Assembly (NCBI GenBank): GCA_000620005.1
Contig: JHVF01000002.1
Span: 36,028-100,027, forward strand
Length of the DNA stretch: 64,000 nt
Direction: 5' to 3'
Source: Metamycoplasma spumans ATCC 19526
GTDB taxonomy: Bacteria > Bacillota_I > Bacilli_A > Mycoplasmatales > Metamycoplasmataceae
In this document: positions 12,901-22,832 of the stretch, piece after piece
Layout of the letters: every line of letters starts with the position of its first letter
Numbering within the stretch: position 1 is the stretch's first letter
Notes under the pieces: model-generated
The model's input: the letters and a program-made list of their open reading frames with translations, nothing else
Told to the model about the DNA's origin: nothing
Databases searched by the model: none
Made by a program: the position numbers and the translations under genes

Positions 12901-15091
12901 TATCAAATACAACGTTATTAACAAAAGATCTTAGAAATAGTTTTAAATCAAAAGATCCAGTTGATGTTTTAGAATTTATCATTGTTGAAATCACAAATTC
13001 AATTAGTTTTTCTTGATTAGGTAATTTATCAAGATTTAAAATTAAATTAGCAATAAAATATCTAACTTCTTCGTGGCTTTGTTCAGGAATTTCATATAGC
13101 TCACTTATTGATTTTGAAATTATCTCAATAAATCCATTCATTGATTGCTCATTATTTTTCATTCATGAAATAATTTGCTTAATAACTTCTTTTACATCAT
13201 TTTTAGATGTTTTAATTGCTTTAGATAAGAGATCACTTCGCTCTTCTTTTGAAAAATAATAACTTGGATTTTCGACTATTTTATCTGACAGATTAAAAAA
13301 CAATTGTTTAATTGATAATTTAATTTGTTCATTATCTAAAATTGAGTTTAATGTATCAGAAATATCAATTCCAAGAGAGCGACGATAAGATTTTGAATTT
13401 ACAAAATCTTCAATAACTTTCTTTGAAAATTCTTTAAATAAAGCTTTGACATTTTCTTCTAATAAAATATCACTATTTGAAATATCGCTTAGTAAATTAT
13501 ATAAAACATCTTTATTAAAAATAATGTCAGTTATTAGTGATAGTACATGATTTGATGTCAGATTTGAATAAGATTCTTCAGCAATTTTTTTATTGATTAG
13601 ATAGTTACTTTTATTAATATTTAAATTAATTGTTTTACTATCTAATATAACATTAAAAATTTTAACTAAAGGTTCAATGTTACTTTGATTATTAAATAAA
13701 TTTGAAATATATTCAGTTGTTAATTTAAAAGTGTTACTATCAATATTGAAGATTCTAATCACCGATATCATAAAATTCTTTAGCTCTTCTACGCTAAAGT
13801 TTAGTCCGTTATTTAAATAAGCTTTTAGTTGACCAGTGAAATCTCCGTTAAAAGCTTTTTTATTTTGCGAAGCAATTGTTTGCGCATTTTCTTCAATTGT
13901 TTCAAATTGGTAACTCTTTTCAAAACTATCCACATTTTGGCCAGTTAATCCTAAAACTAATGATTTTATTGTTGTTGACTTGGTATTGAATAAAATTGTT
14001 TGTTGATAAGAATTAATATCACTATCTAAACTTCTTTGACCAACAATTGTATTGTATGAATCTTTTGATAAGGCCATTTTCATAAACACATCTTGCGCTA
14101 ATTTTTTATAGGCATTGTCAGAAGGATAAATATCTAATAAATTAACGCTAAACTTATCTGGATTAGCTAATATGTAATTTTCATTATTAAAATTAAAATA
14201 GTTTACTTTATTATTAAAAGCAACATTTTTAATCAAATTATTCAACGAAGCAATTGCTGTTCCTAAATAATCATTGCCATATTCATTTTTTAAAATTAAG
14301 TTAAGAGATAAAAATGGAGCTGTATATCCAATTAAGTTAATGTTAATATTTTCATTCAATGCTCTAATTTTTCGAACTAATTCATTATATTTTGATTCAA
14401 TAGCTTCAAGTTTAAATTCAAAATTAGCGAATAAATTATTTAATTTTTCTTTAACTTTTTCTTTATTTTCGCTTTTTTCTGAAGCTACCGAAATAATATC
14501 TAATAAACTTTTACTATCAAAAAAATCATTAAATCCTAATGAAATAGTAATTAAATTAGAGTCCTTAATTTTCTCAATAATCTTATTAAAATCTCCGGCT
14601 TCAAAGTTTCCAAATTGTTGACTAAACTTAGTAGAATTATTTTTAGCCATTAAGTTTTTATTGTAAGCAACATTGCGTAAAATATTATCAGTTAATTGAT
14701 AATCAGCAGAATTTAAAATATATAATCATTGATCTAAATTTGAACCAGATAGCCCATAGTTTTCATAAGATTCTAGCTTTGTTTTTTCATCATCTAATAA
14801 ATTAATTGAATTTGCCAAATATGACGCATATGAAATGCCAAAGATATTTTTATTTTCTTTATCAAAGTAATTTAAGACGAAGTTATTATTGCCGTGGTTA
14901 TTACCCGCAGCATAATCATCCCCAATTGCAATGTATTTTACACTTGCAGAAATTGCTTTTTGAAAATCGCTATTATTTTTATTATCATCGATTTCAATTT
15001 TTGTTGTTTGGCAGGCAATGGCTGTAGTAGCCAGCGATGCTATTGAAGCGGCCGAACTAACAGCTACAAGTGTCTTTTTAATTTTTTTCAT
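6923..15091 (-). CDS. giant lipoprotein with inactive SGNH/GDSL-like domain
   Basis: A single open frame of 2,722 residues, continuous from ATG 15091 to TAG 6923 once the TGA codons are read as Trp; I checked the frame across every TGA. The signal peptide ends in the lipobox TTAIAC, giving Cys27. Residues about 50-330 look like an SGNH hydrolase: block I reads AIGDDYAAGNN (residues 55-65), block II YGLSGSNLDQW, block III ISLGFND and block V LLDIYPSDNAY. The catalytic Ser (expected GDS) is Asp59 and the expected His is Tyr322, so hydrolase activity is unlikely. The next about 2,000 residues are predicted helical and repetitive, with three Ser/Glu/Asn-rich linkers and one Gly-Ser linker. The last about 180 residues are Trp/Tyr-rich and look globular. 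AGGAGAG precedes the ATG, 9 nt after the ktrB stop. A surface adhesin or scaffold role is inference. Confidence 0.88.
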
Positions 15092-15100
15092 AAATCTCTC

Positions 15101-16669
15101 CTATCCTATCGATACATCTTCATAAATATACTGATAGTTTTCAGGTGTGCTTTTTGTTTTTCCTCAAATTTTTATAATTTGTGGAATACCAAATTGACCA
15201 GTTATCATAACCGAAATGATTACTAACTTACTTAAAATATTCAAATTATTACTTAATCCCACGCTCAAACCTGAGTTTCCGAATGCTGAGCAGACTTCAA
15301 ACATTATATATGTCATTGGAAACGGTAAATTATAAACAGATCTTGCCGATTCTGGCATAGATGCATAAATAATTAAAGTTGATAATACGACCATTAACAA
15401 GGCAATGATAAATACGTTTATAGCCTTAATTAAAGTTTCTTTTCCAATTTGACGTTTAAATGCATTGATACGTTTTCTTCCTGTTATCATTGTTAAAACA
15501 CTTAGAAAAATTACAGCTATAGTAGTATTACGAATTCCCCCGGCAGTTGATACTGGAGAGAAACCTATAAACATTAATATTCCGTGTAAAACAATAGTTG
15601 GTTGAGTAAAATTATGGTAATTTACTGTTGAAAATCCAGCTGATCTTGTTGATTTGGTTTGGAAATAAATTGCAAATAGTTTGTCTCATGTACTTCCATA
15701 TTCTGCTTGATTTCAAAAATTTTGATTTGATTTTGCATTAACTTCAAAACCAATTGTCATTAGTAGAGCAATTATAGTGGTTGTAAAATAAGTTATTAAA
15801 GTAAACTTAGTAAATAAAGTAAAGCAGTGTCTTTTATTACGTTTATAAATACTTTTCATTTTTAATCAAATATCATAAATTACAGGAAAACCAATTCCTC
15901 CAATTAAAAATACAGTAATGGTTAAAATTTGAAAAGCAAAATCTTTGTAATATGGTTGTAAACTTTTTGAACTAATAATATCAAATCCCGCATTATTCAA
16001 TGAACTTAATGCATGAAAAACCCCATACTTGATTGATAAATTAAAGTTTTGATAAGGATTATATTTTTCAGCTACATAAGGATTAAATTTTCATTGTTCA
16101 AAGCTTTCACCCGTTTTAAAAACTTGATTTGCTTTTTCATTATTAAAATATTCACTTGGGTTGTAATAAAAAATCAAAGTGAAAACTAATGATGAAATTA
16201 TTGCAACAACAATTAGAAAACTAATTGATATTTTAATCATCTTCTTAGTTTCAAATATTGAATTCCCACCACGTTCCGTTAAAGAAACTTGATTTGAAAA
16301 TATGTTAGCTTTTAAACCTAAAATTGATTGGAATAAGTAAAGTTTTATAGTAAATATTCCCATTCCTCCAAACACTATACAAATTGCAATAATAGCTTGT
16401 CCAAATTCGTTAAACACATCACCAATAACGAGTGTGGTGAGACCTGTGTCACTAAATGCTGAAGCCGCAATAAATAAAGCGTCCAAGTAGTTAACTTGAT
16501 GTTTCGTTCCATCTTCTTTATAATTATGTGTTACATTTCAAAATAGCAAAAGCGACATTAAAACTGTAAATAATACATAGATAACGAAGATATATCTAAT
16601 GGTTCCAATTTTTTTTAAAAACTTAAATAATAGATTAGATCCTTTACTTTGCTTTTTTTCGTTTTTCAT
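15101..16669 (-). CDS. ktrB: Trk/Ktr potassium uptake membrane subunit
   Basis: 522 residues, a multi-pass membrane protein forming the K+ (or Na+-coupled K+) path. The repeated pore-loop selectivity segments of the TrkH/KtrB family are visible: SAFSDTGLTTL, TRSAGFSTVNY and CSAFGNSGLSVGL, plus FSPVSTAGGIRNTT. Several TGA codons are Trp and the frame was followed through all of them. The start at 16669 (MKNEKKQSKG) lies 8 nt from a perfect TATAAT and has no Shine-Dalgarno sequence, so the mRNA may be leaderless. The partner KtrA is encoded divergently 182 bp away instead of in the same operon. The giant lipoprotein gene follows after 9 nt and may be co-transcribed. Confidence 0.93.
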
Positions 16670-16677
16670 AGCATAGA

Positions 16678-16683
16678 ATTATA
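16678..16683 (-). promoter_or_regulatory. ktrB -10 element, leaderless arrangement
   Basis: On the minus strand a perfect TATAAT ends 8 nt before the ktrB ATG. Transcription would start at or next to the start codon. I see no convincing -35 box. Confidence 0.5.
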
Positions 16684-16797
16684 CCGCATTTAGCCAAAAA
16701 TATTATTATTAATAATATAGGGATAATAATTTTGCAATTTTTAACCACTTCAAAAACTAAATTTTAAAAATCATAATATTCATTTTATTCACTTTTT

Positions 16798-16806
16798 TGC
16801 TATCAT
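16798..16806 (+). promoter_or_regulatory. Possible extended -10 promoter of ktrA
   Basis: TGCTATCAT matches the extended -10 form (TGn plus TATnnT) and lies 46 nt before the ktrA start. It leaves room for a leader with the AGGAGG ribosome-binding site near 16840. The -35 region is weak. Confidence 0.4.
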
Positions 16807-16851
16807 GGTAAGATATTTATATCCTTAAAAATTACTTAGGAGGATTTAAAA

Positions 16852-17556
16852 ATGAGATTATTTAAAAAAGTACGTGAAATTTGTATTATCGGTATGGGTC
16901 GTTTCGGAAGTGCTATTGTCAAAACTTTATTAGAAGACCGTGAAAATAACATTAGACTAGTTTTAGTAGACGAAGATGAAAAGCATTTGCTACCTTTTAA
17001 AGATGAAGTTGAATCAATTTATGTCGCAGATTGTGCCGAACAAAAAACTTTAGAATCAATAAATGTTAAGGATTTTGATGCTGTTATTGTCAGCGCATCT
17101 AACAATATAGAAATTGTTGCAGCTTTAGCAGAAGTCGGAGTCAAATCAATTATTGCAAGAGCTACTTCTCATCGTCATGCTCAAGTTCTAAAACAAATTG
17201 GCGTTCAATCAATTGTTATGCCTGAAGTCGAAACTGGTAAAAAAACAGCTATGTTAGTTGCTAATCCAACCCTTACACTTTATTCAGAACACATGGTTGA
17301 ATTGCAAGACGGTTTTGTGAGTGCTTCAATCACAATCAAAAACCCAGATATGATTGGCAAAAAAATTAGTGATTTAGGGTTTAGAAATAAATATGGTGTT
17401 TCAATAACCATGATAAAAAGAGATCACAAATCTTATATACCAGAGGGTGATTTTGAAATCAAAGATGATGACTTATTAACTTTTATCGGAAAATTAGAAA
17501 ACATAACCGAAGTTTTTGAAATATGCGCTAAAGTTGATAAAAAAGGTAAAAAATAA
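16852..17556 (+). CDS. ktrA: Trk/Ktr potassium uptake regulatory subunit
   Basis: 234 residues, the cytoplasmic ring subunit that gates KtrB. The N-terminal RCK/TrkA-N Rossmann fold shows IIGMGRFGSAIVKTL (dinucleotide loop), acidic residues ending the second strand (VLVDEDE) and DAVIVSASNNIEI. The C-terminal half (SITIKNPDMIGKKISDLGF to DDDLLTFIGKLENI) is a TrkA-C/RCK-C domain. TTAGGAGGATTT precedes the ATG. It is read divergently from ktrB and closed by a terminator, so it is monocistronic. Confidence 0.95.
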   Translation: MRLFKKVREICIIGMGRFGSAIVKTLLEDRENNIRLVLVDEDEKHLLPFKDEVESIYVADCAEQKTLESINVKDFDAVIVSASNNIEIVAALAEVGVKSIIARATSHRHAQVLKQIGVQSIVMPEVETGKKTAMLVANPTLTLYSEHMVELQDGFVSASITIKNPDMIGKKISDLGFRNKYGVSITMIKRDHKSYIPEGDFEIKDDDLLTFIGKLENITEVFEICAKVDKKGKK

Positions 17557-17564
17557 AAATTTAT

Positions 17565-17592
17565 AAGTTGCTAAAAAGCAACTTTTTATTTT
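17565..17592 (+). terminator. Terminator of ktrA
   Basis: Seven-base stem AAGTTGC/GCAACTT with a TAAAAA loop and a T-rich tail, 8 nt after the ktrA stop. Confidence 0.85.
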
Positions 17593-17654
17593 AAAAAAAT
17601 GCTAAAAAACAATATTTTTGCAAAAATGATACAATTTAATATCAAGGAGTATAT

Positions 17655-18983
17655 ATGAAAAAAATTGATGATTTATTATTAAAACAAATGCAAGAAAAAT
17701 ACGACTCAAATCCTATTAATAAAGTTGTAGAAAACGCTATTTTTAAAAATGGAATTAAAAAAGCTTCAACAAATAATGAAGTTGTAAAAAAACACAACTT
17801 CATGTTCTCTTTAGAAACAAAAAATGGAGCTATAACCAACCAAAAACAAAGTGGTAGATGTTGAATTTTCGCCGCTTTAAACTCAGTTAGGGTTAAATTA
17901 ATGGAAGTATTAAATATTGATAATTTAGAACTTTCACAAAACTATTTACACTTCTATGACAAACTAGAAAAAGCTAACTATTATTTAACCTGAATTATTG
18001 AAAATGGACTAGAAATTGACAACGAAGACCGTTTGTTCAGAGCAATTAACTCATCACCTGTTCAAGATGGGGGATATTGAGAATTCTTTGTTAATTTAAT
18101 TGAGAAATATGGTGTTTGCCCAAAAGATGCTATGAATGAATCATTCCATAGTGAAGCAACTAATGATATGGTTGTTCAAATTAATTGAAGATTAAAAGCT
18201 TACACCGCTAAAATGAGAAAAGTTTTTGCCAAAACACACAACTTAGCCGATGTAGAAAAATTGAGAATTTCAGCTTTAGAAGATGTGTATAACATTTTGA
18301 TTAAAACACTAGGAAAACCTCCAAAGTCATTTACTTTCGAGTACATGGACAAAGATAAAAAATTTACAAGATTAGAAGAAATTACACCTATTGATTTCTA
18401 TAAAAAATATGTTGGCGACTTTTTGGAAAACAAAGTTGACTTAGTATCTGATCCTCGTGAAATTTTTCCATATAATCAATTGCTTGTGGCTCCTTTAGTA
18501 AATAATCAAGTAGGTGGAAAACCTTTAACAATGTTAAATGTTTCAATTGAAGAAATGAAAAAGGCGATGATTAACCAAATGAAGGCTGGTGAAACAGTGT
18601 GATTCGGGTGTGATGTTTCAACATATTCATCAGCAGATGGAGTTATGGATCCAGAATTATATAACTACGATTTAACATTAACTCAAACTCCTGAATTCAG
18701 CAAAAAAGAAAAATTTGAATCAAGAGCATCAGTAATTAGCCACGCAATGAATATGGTCGGGGTTAACTTAGATAATAATGACAAGCCTTTAACCTGAAAA
18801 GTTGAAAATAGTTGAGGCGAAGCTCAAGGTAAAAAAGGATTTTTCTCAATGAGTGATGAATGATTTACAGAGTATAATTACATGGCAATAGTTGATAAAA
18901 AATACTTATCAAAAGAAGCTCAAGAAGCACTAAATAAAACTGCGATTGAAATTCCAATTTTTGACCCACTTTGTGAAGAATAG
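17655..18983 (+). CDS. pepC: aminopeptidase C, bleomycin-hydrolase family
   Basis: 442 residues, a cytoplasmic cysteine aminopeptidase of family C1B that trims peptides imported by the parasite. The papain-type triad is intact: Cys in NQKQSGRCW, His in VISHAMNMVGV and Asn in KVENSWGEAQG. Length matches the family (about 440-450). AAGGAG lies 9 nt before the ATG at 17655. Eleven or so TGA codons are Trp, so the gene appears as fragments under the standard code. It is flanked by terminators, so it is a single-gene unit. Confidence 0.95.
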
Positions 18984-18990
18984 TTAATTA

Positions 18991-19036
18991 AAAAATATGT
19001 CTTACTTTGTTAAAAAAGTGAGCATATTTTTTAATT
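18991..19036 (+). terminator. Terminator of pepC
   Basis: Imperfect long hairpin with outer arms AAAAATATG/CATATTTTTT and inner arms CTTACTTT/AAAGTGAG, with a T-rich 3' arm. It follows the pepC stop by 7 nt. Confidence 0.7.
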
Positions 19037-19136
19037 TTTAGGGTAAAAAATATATACGATTTATACCTCTTATTTCAAGAGATTTTATGCATTTATTGTT
19101 ATAATTAACAATATTAAGACAAAAAACGGAGAAAAT

Positions 19137-19439
19137 ATGATAGGAATTGACATCACAAGAGTTAGTCGCTTTAAAAAAGTTAGCCAAAGATTTGTGCAAA
19201 ATGTATTGCACCAAGATGAGATAAAAGAGTTTGATAAACTCGAATCTGATCAAAAGCCTAAATTTTTGGCAACAAGGTGAGCAATCAAAGAAGCGTTATT
19301 TAAAGCCGATAATAAATATTCGTGTTTTAATGAAGTCTTAATTAAAAAAAGCCCGGAAGGACGTTATGTATTCTTAGATTTTGAAATCTCGACTTCCGAT
19401 GAAGGAAATTTATTAATAGCAATCGTATTAAAAAAATAG
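19137..19439 (+). CDS. acpS: holo-[acyl-carrier-protein] synthase
   Basis: 100 residues; one TGA (Trp) splits it under the standard code. AcpS transfers phosphopantetheine from CoA to acyl carrier protein. The start MIGIDITRVSRF matches the family's GIDI segment with its metal-binding Asp, and FLATRWAIKEALFKA is the second signature with the conserved Glu. It is slightly shorter than typical AcpS (about 120), which is common in mollicutes. The start has a GGAGAAAAT site. plsC follows with its ribosome-binding site overlapping the acpS stop, so the two probably form a lipid operon. Confidence 0.9.
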
Positions 19440-19448
19440 GAGATAAAT

Positions 19449-20237
19449 ATGAAACTAAAAACTAGAGCATTTTGAAGATTAATACCACTTTTAACAAATA
19501 TTAACACTTTAAAATCAAAAGCTTCTCGTCATAAAAGAATGCCAGAATATTACAAAGTATCAGAGCGTAATTTTTATTTACAAAAACATGTGTCAAATAT
19601 TTTGAAGCATTTAAATATTGAACTTAAAATTGAGGGATTTGAAAACGTTCCAAACGGACCATGTTTAATAATACCTAACCACTCAACTTATTTAGATGCC
19701 CTAATTATGCTATCAGCATTATATAACCATGGCGATGGACACAAAACAAGTAAGGTTGTTAACTTTGTAGCAAGAGTCGAAGCTCAAAGAAAAAAATCAG
19801 TTAAAAAAATTGCAGAATTTGCAGACACTCATTTTATTGACCCAACAAAACCAAGAGAGGCATTGACAATTCTTTCTGAATTTGGTAAATTTGTAAAGAA
19901 AAATAAATCATCAGGTGTTATTTTTGCAGAAGGAACAAGAACAAAAGACGGAAAAATAGGTCAATTTAATAGCGGAGCATTTAAATTAGCGCAATCATCA
20001 TTTTTACCAATCATCCCAACTACAATTAACAATGCGGCTAATGCACTTGACTGAAATCGAAAAGAAAAAATAGTTGTTACTGTTACCTTCCACAAATTAA
20101 TTAAGCCTCAAACTTTCCAAACCATACCAACTAAAACATTAGCTGAACAAGTTAAAAACATCGTTGCTTCAAACTATGTTGACCAAATAATAACATCAAA
20201 AGAAACTATCAAAAACACATACACTAAAAAAAAGTAA
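19449..20237 (+). CDS. plsC: 1-acyl-sn-glycerol-3-phosphate acyltransferase
   Basis: 262 residues. Makes phosphatidic acid at the membrane. Motif I NHSTYLD (NHx4D) and motif III FAEGTRTKDGKIG are intact, and FIDPTKPREAL lies between them. The ATG at 19449 follows TAGGAGATAAAT, 9 nt after the acpS stop, and sits 90 nt upstream of the first ATG visible if TGA were a stop. Linkage to acpS suggests a small lipid-synthesis operon that may continue into scpA (27-nt gap, no terminator). Confidence 0.93.
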
Positions 20238-20264
20238 AAAATAGACAATAACGAAAAGAAATAT

Positions 20265-21083
20265 ATGGAAAAAACCGAAAAGCCAATCATAAGAGAAATT
20301 TCAATTGAAGAAAATCAAGACAATAAAGAAAAAAAACAAATTCAAACTTCTGAAGATCGCCATATTTTTAAATTGGCGAATTTTGATGGACCTTTAGATT
20401 TATTGGTAAGTTTGATAAAGGAAAAAAATATTAGCATTTTTGATGTTGATTTATTTGATTTAGCTAATCAATACTTAGACATTATTAAGAATTTGCAAGC
20501 ATACGAGTTTGACATTGCGTCTGAATATCTTGTAATGGCAGCAACTTTATTGCAACTTAAAGCGAGAATGCTTTTACAAGACCCTGAAGCTGAAGAAGAA
20601 ATTAAACAAGAGAAAAAACGTCTTTTAGAACAAATTGCTGAATATGAAAAGTTTAAAGAAATAACCCAACTTCTTAAAATTCAAGAAGAAAAAAGAAAAA
20701 ACTTATATTCTAAAAACCCAGAAGACACAGAAGAATTTGAAAGAGAAATTGACGGAAGTATTTTAGACGGACATTCTAATAGCTCTAAATTAGTCGTAAC
20801 ACTAAGAAAAATGTTCGAAAGGACCTATGCACAGTTAATTAGACACGTTACAATTACAACAATTGCAGTAAGTCCCGAAGAGCAAAAGAAGCGTGTTATT
20901 GAGCTTTTTAAAAACCGTCAAACCGTTCCATTTGAAGAAATATTTAATGTTCCAACAATTGGTCATTTTGTAATAACCTTACTAGCAATATTAGACTTAG
21001 CTAGACAGCAAATTATTGTAATGGAGCAAAAAGAAGAAGAAGGTATTATTATTTTCACTAAAGGAGTTGAATATGAAGAATAA
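20265..21083 (+). CDS. scpA: segregation and condensation protein A
   Basis: 272 residues, the kleisin subunit of the SMC-ScpAB condensin. The N-terminal SMC-binding part reads FKLANFDGPLDLLVSLIKEKNISIFDVD, and the region EYLVMAATLLQLKARMLL is the family signature. The C-terminal winged helix is VPFEEIFNVPTIGHFVITLLAILDLARQ. A Lys/Glu-rich coiled coil lies between them (residues about 105-165). The gene has no TGA codon. scpB overlaps the 3' end by 11 nt. Confidence 0.95.
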   Translation: MEKTEKPIIREISIEENQDNKEKKQIQTSEDRHIFKLANFDGPLDLLVSLIKEKNISIFDVDLFDLANQYLDIIKNLQAYEFDIASEYLVMAATLLQLKARMLLQDPEAEEEIKQEKKRLLEQIAEYEKFKEITQLLKIQEEKRKNLYSKNPEDTEEFEREIDGSILDGHSNSSKLVVTLRKMFERTYAQLIRHVTITTIAVSPEEQKKRVIELFKNRQTVPFEEIFNVPTIGHFVITLLAILDLARQQIIVMEQKEEEGIIIFTKGVEYEE

Positions 21084-21696
21084 AATTTTAGAAGCATTAT
21101 TGTTTATTCAAGGTGCTGATGGTATTAGTTCAGAACAAGCTAAGGAAACTTTTAAATTAAATACTGTTCAAGAAGCTCGTCGTTTATTAAGAGATTTTAA
21201 AGAAGAATTTAACAAACAAGATAGAGCAATTAAAGTGCACGAATTTAATGATGTATTTAAATTCTTAACCGTTGAAAGTGTTAAAGAATATATTAGTGAC
21301 CTTGTTACTATAACTAGAAAACAAAGATTGTCAAATGCAGGAATTGAAGTTGCTGGAATTGTGGCATATAAACAGCCCGTAACACGTTCAATGATTTCAA
21401 ATATTCGTGGTGTTGTTAGTGACGGTATTGTATCAAGTCTACTTGAAAAAGGAATAATTGAAGAAGTTGGAGTAGCTTCAACTCCTGGTAATCCTATTCT
21501 TTATGGAATTACTAATAAATTTTATGATTATTTTAAAATTAAAACACTTGCTGAATTACCGCCTTTTCCTGAATTTGGACGTTACACAAGCGAAGAAGAA
21601 GATGAACTTGATAAAAATTTCAATTTATTTGATTCGCAACGCCAAGATACAGACAATGACGGAATTTTAGTGGCAGGAGACGGTGAAGATGATTAA
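21073..21696 (+). CDS. scpB: segregation and condensation protein B
   Basis: 207 residues, partner of ScpA made of two winged-helix domains. Diagnostic segments are ILEALLFIQGADGIS, LEVAGIVAYKQPVTR-like (GIEVAGIVAYKQPVTRSMI), IRGVVSDGIVSSLLEKG and GNPILYGITNKFYDYF. ATG 21073 is preferred over TTG 21067 because AAGGAG ends 6 nt before it. It overlaps scpA by 11 nt and the next gene by 8 nt, which indicates coupled translation. Confidence 0.95.
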   Translation: MKNKILEALLFIQGADGISSEQAKETFKLNTVQEARRLLRDFKEEFNKQDRAIKVHEFNDVFKFLTVESVKEYISDLVTITRKQRLSNAGIEVAGIVAYKQPVTRSMISNIRGVVSDGIVSSLLEKGIIEEVGVASTPGNPILYGITNKFYDYFKIKTLAELPPFPEFGRYTSEEEDELDKNFNLFDSQRQDTDNDGILVAGDGEDD

Positions 21697-22522
21697 ACTT
21701 AAAGCAAAAAAAGACGATGTTGGGCGTATTTTATTTAAATATTTAGTTAGAGTATTGGATAATGTTCCAATTTCTAGAATTGAAAAAATTTTTAGAGAAA
21801 AAGACGTTAAAGTTAACGGCGTAAGAACAAAAGATAAACAATATAAAGTTCAATTAGATGATGTTATCGAAATTTACGGGTTGCAAGATGCATTTAAACC
21901 TGCCGAAAAAAATACTTCACAAATTAACTTTAAACTTATTTACGAAGATAAAAATATCATGATAATTGATAAGGCAACAAACATCGCAATGCATTCTGAA
22001 GAAAATTGCTTAGATGATCAAGTTTTAAAATATTTAAATTACAAGAAAACTTCATCATTTAGGCCAGCTTCAATCGGAAGAATTGATAAAAAAACTAGTG
22101 GTCTGGTTGTTTATGCAAAAAACTATAAAACCCTTGTAGAATTCGAACAAAAGCAAAATCAATTTGACAAAGTCTACCAATTTGTTTCAGATTTTGACGA
22201 AGACTTACTTGATATAACTGTAAGATTGAAAAAGGATATAAAAAATGAGAAAATGGTTGTTGACCAAAATTTCGGAATTAAGGCTCACACAATTTTTTAT
22301 AAAGAAGGAAATAGAAAATTTGCAAAAATTTTAACTGGAAAAAAACACCAAATAAGAGCAACATTATCATATTTAAAATATCCAATTCTAGGTGATATTA
22401 AATATGGTGGAAAATGAGCAAAGAGAATGTATCTACACTCATATTCAATTACATTTCACGGATTAAGCGAAGAATTTTCAGAATACAATGAACAAATTTT
22501 TATTGCTCAAGCAAGATGATAG
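21689..22522 (+). CDS. RluA/RluD-family 23S rRNA pseudouridine synthase
   Basis: 277 residues. An N-terminal S4 RNA-binding domain (KIFREKDVKVNGVRTKDKQYKVQLDD region) is followed by the catalytic domain with LIYEDKNIMIIDKATNIAMHSE and the active-site Asp in RIDKKTSGLVVYAKN. ATG 21689 is chosen because CAGGAGACG lies at the right distance; GTG 21683 is an alternative. The end is unusual: TGA (Trp) is followed directly by TAG. It probably makes rluC/rluD-type pseudouridines in 23S rRNA. The exact site cannot be told from sequence. It overlaps scpB, and gatC follows after 7 nt. Confidence 0.9.
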
Positions 22523-22529
22523 GGGATTT

Positions 22530-22832
22530 ATGCAAGAAACAGAATTAAAAAAACTGGCTAAAAATTTACTATTTGACCCAAATCCAGAAGTTTTAGAATT
22601 GGCTAAAAATATGCTAATTTCAATAGATAAAAAATTAGATGATTTGGAAAATTTTAATTTAGACAACTATAAAGCACAATCTCATATTAATGAAAAACCA
22701 ATTGATTTTTCAATGCTAAGAAAAGATGAAGTTGATACATCTTTTAATATTAAAAAACAAGATTTATTAAACAATGCTGCCAATCGTAATGATGACTATG
22801 TAGTAATGAGAAAGGTTATTAATGATAAATAA
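22530..22832 (+). CDS. gatC: Asp-tRNA(Asn)/Glu-tRNA(Gln) amidotransferase subunit C
   Basis: 100 residues. The sequence is weakly conserved, but it has the GatC pattern of an N-terminal helical region (LKKLAKNLLFDPNPEVLELA) and a C-terminal segment with MLRKDEV and ANRNDDYVVMRKVI. It lies directly before gatA, overlapping it by 11 nt. ATG 22530 is taken because AGGGGATTT precedes it; an in-frame ATG at 22488 lies inside the preceding gene. GatC holds GatA and GatB together. Confidence 0.85.
   Translation: MQETELKKLAKNLLFDPNPEVLELAKNMLISIDKKLDDLENFNLDNYKAQSHINEKPIDFSMLRKDEVDTSFNIKKQDLLNNAANRNDDYVVMRKVINDK

Noticed and set aside
6923..15091. A string of broken genes or pseudogenes on the minus strand
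   Set aside because: All interruptions are TGA. Reading TGA as Trp gives one continuous frame with a lipoprotein start; the same rule repairs valS, parC, pepF and many others.
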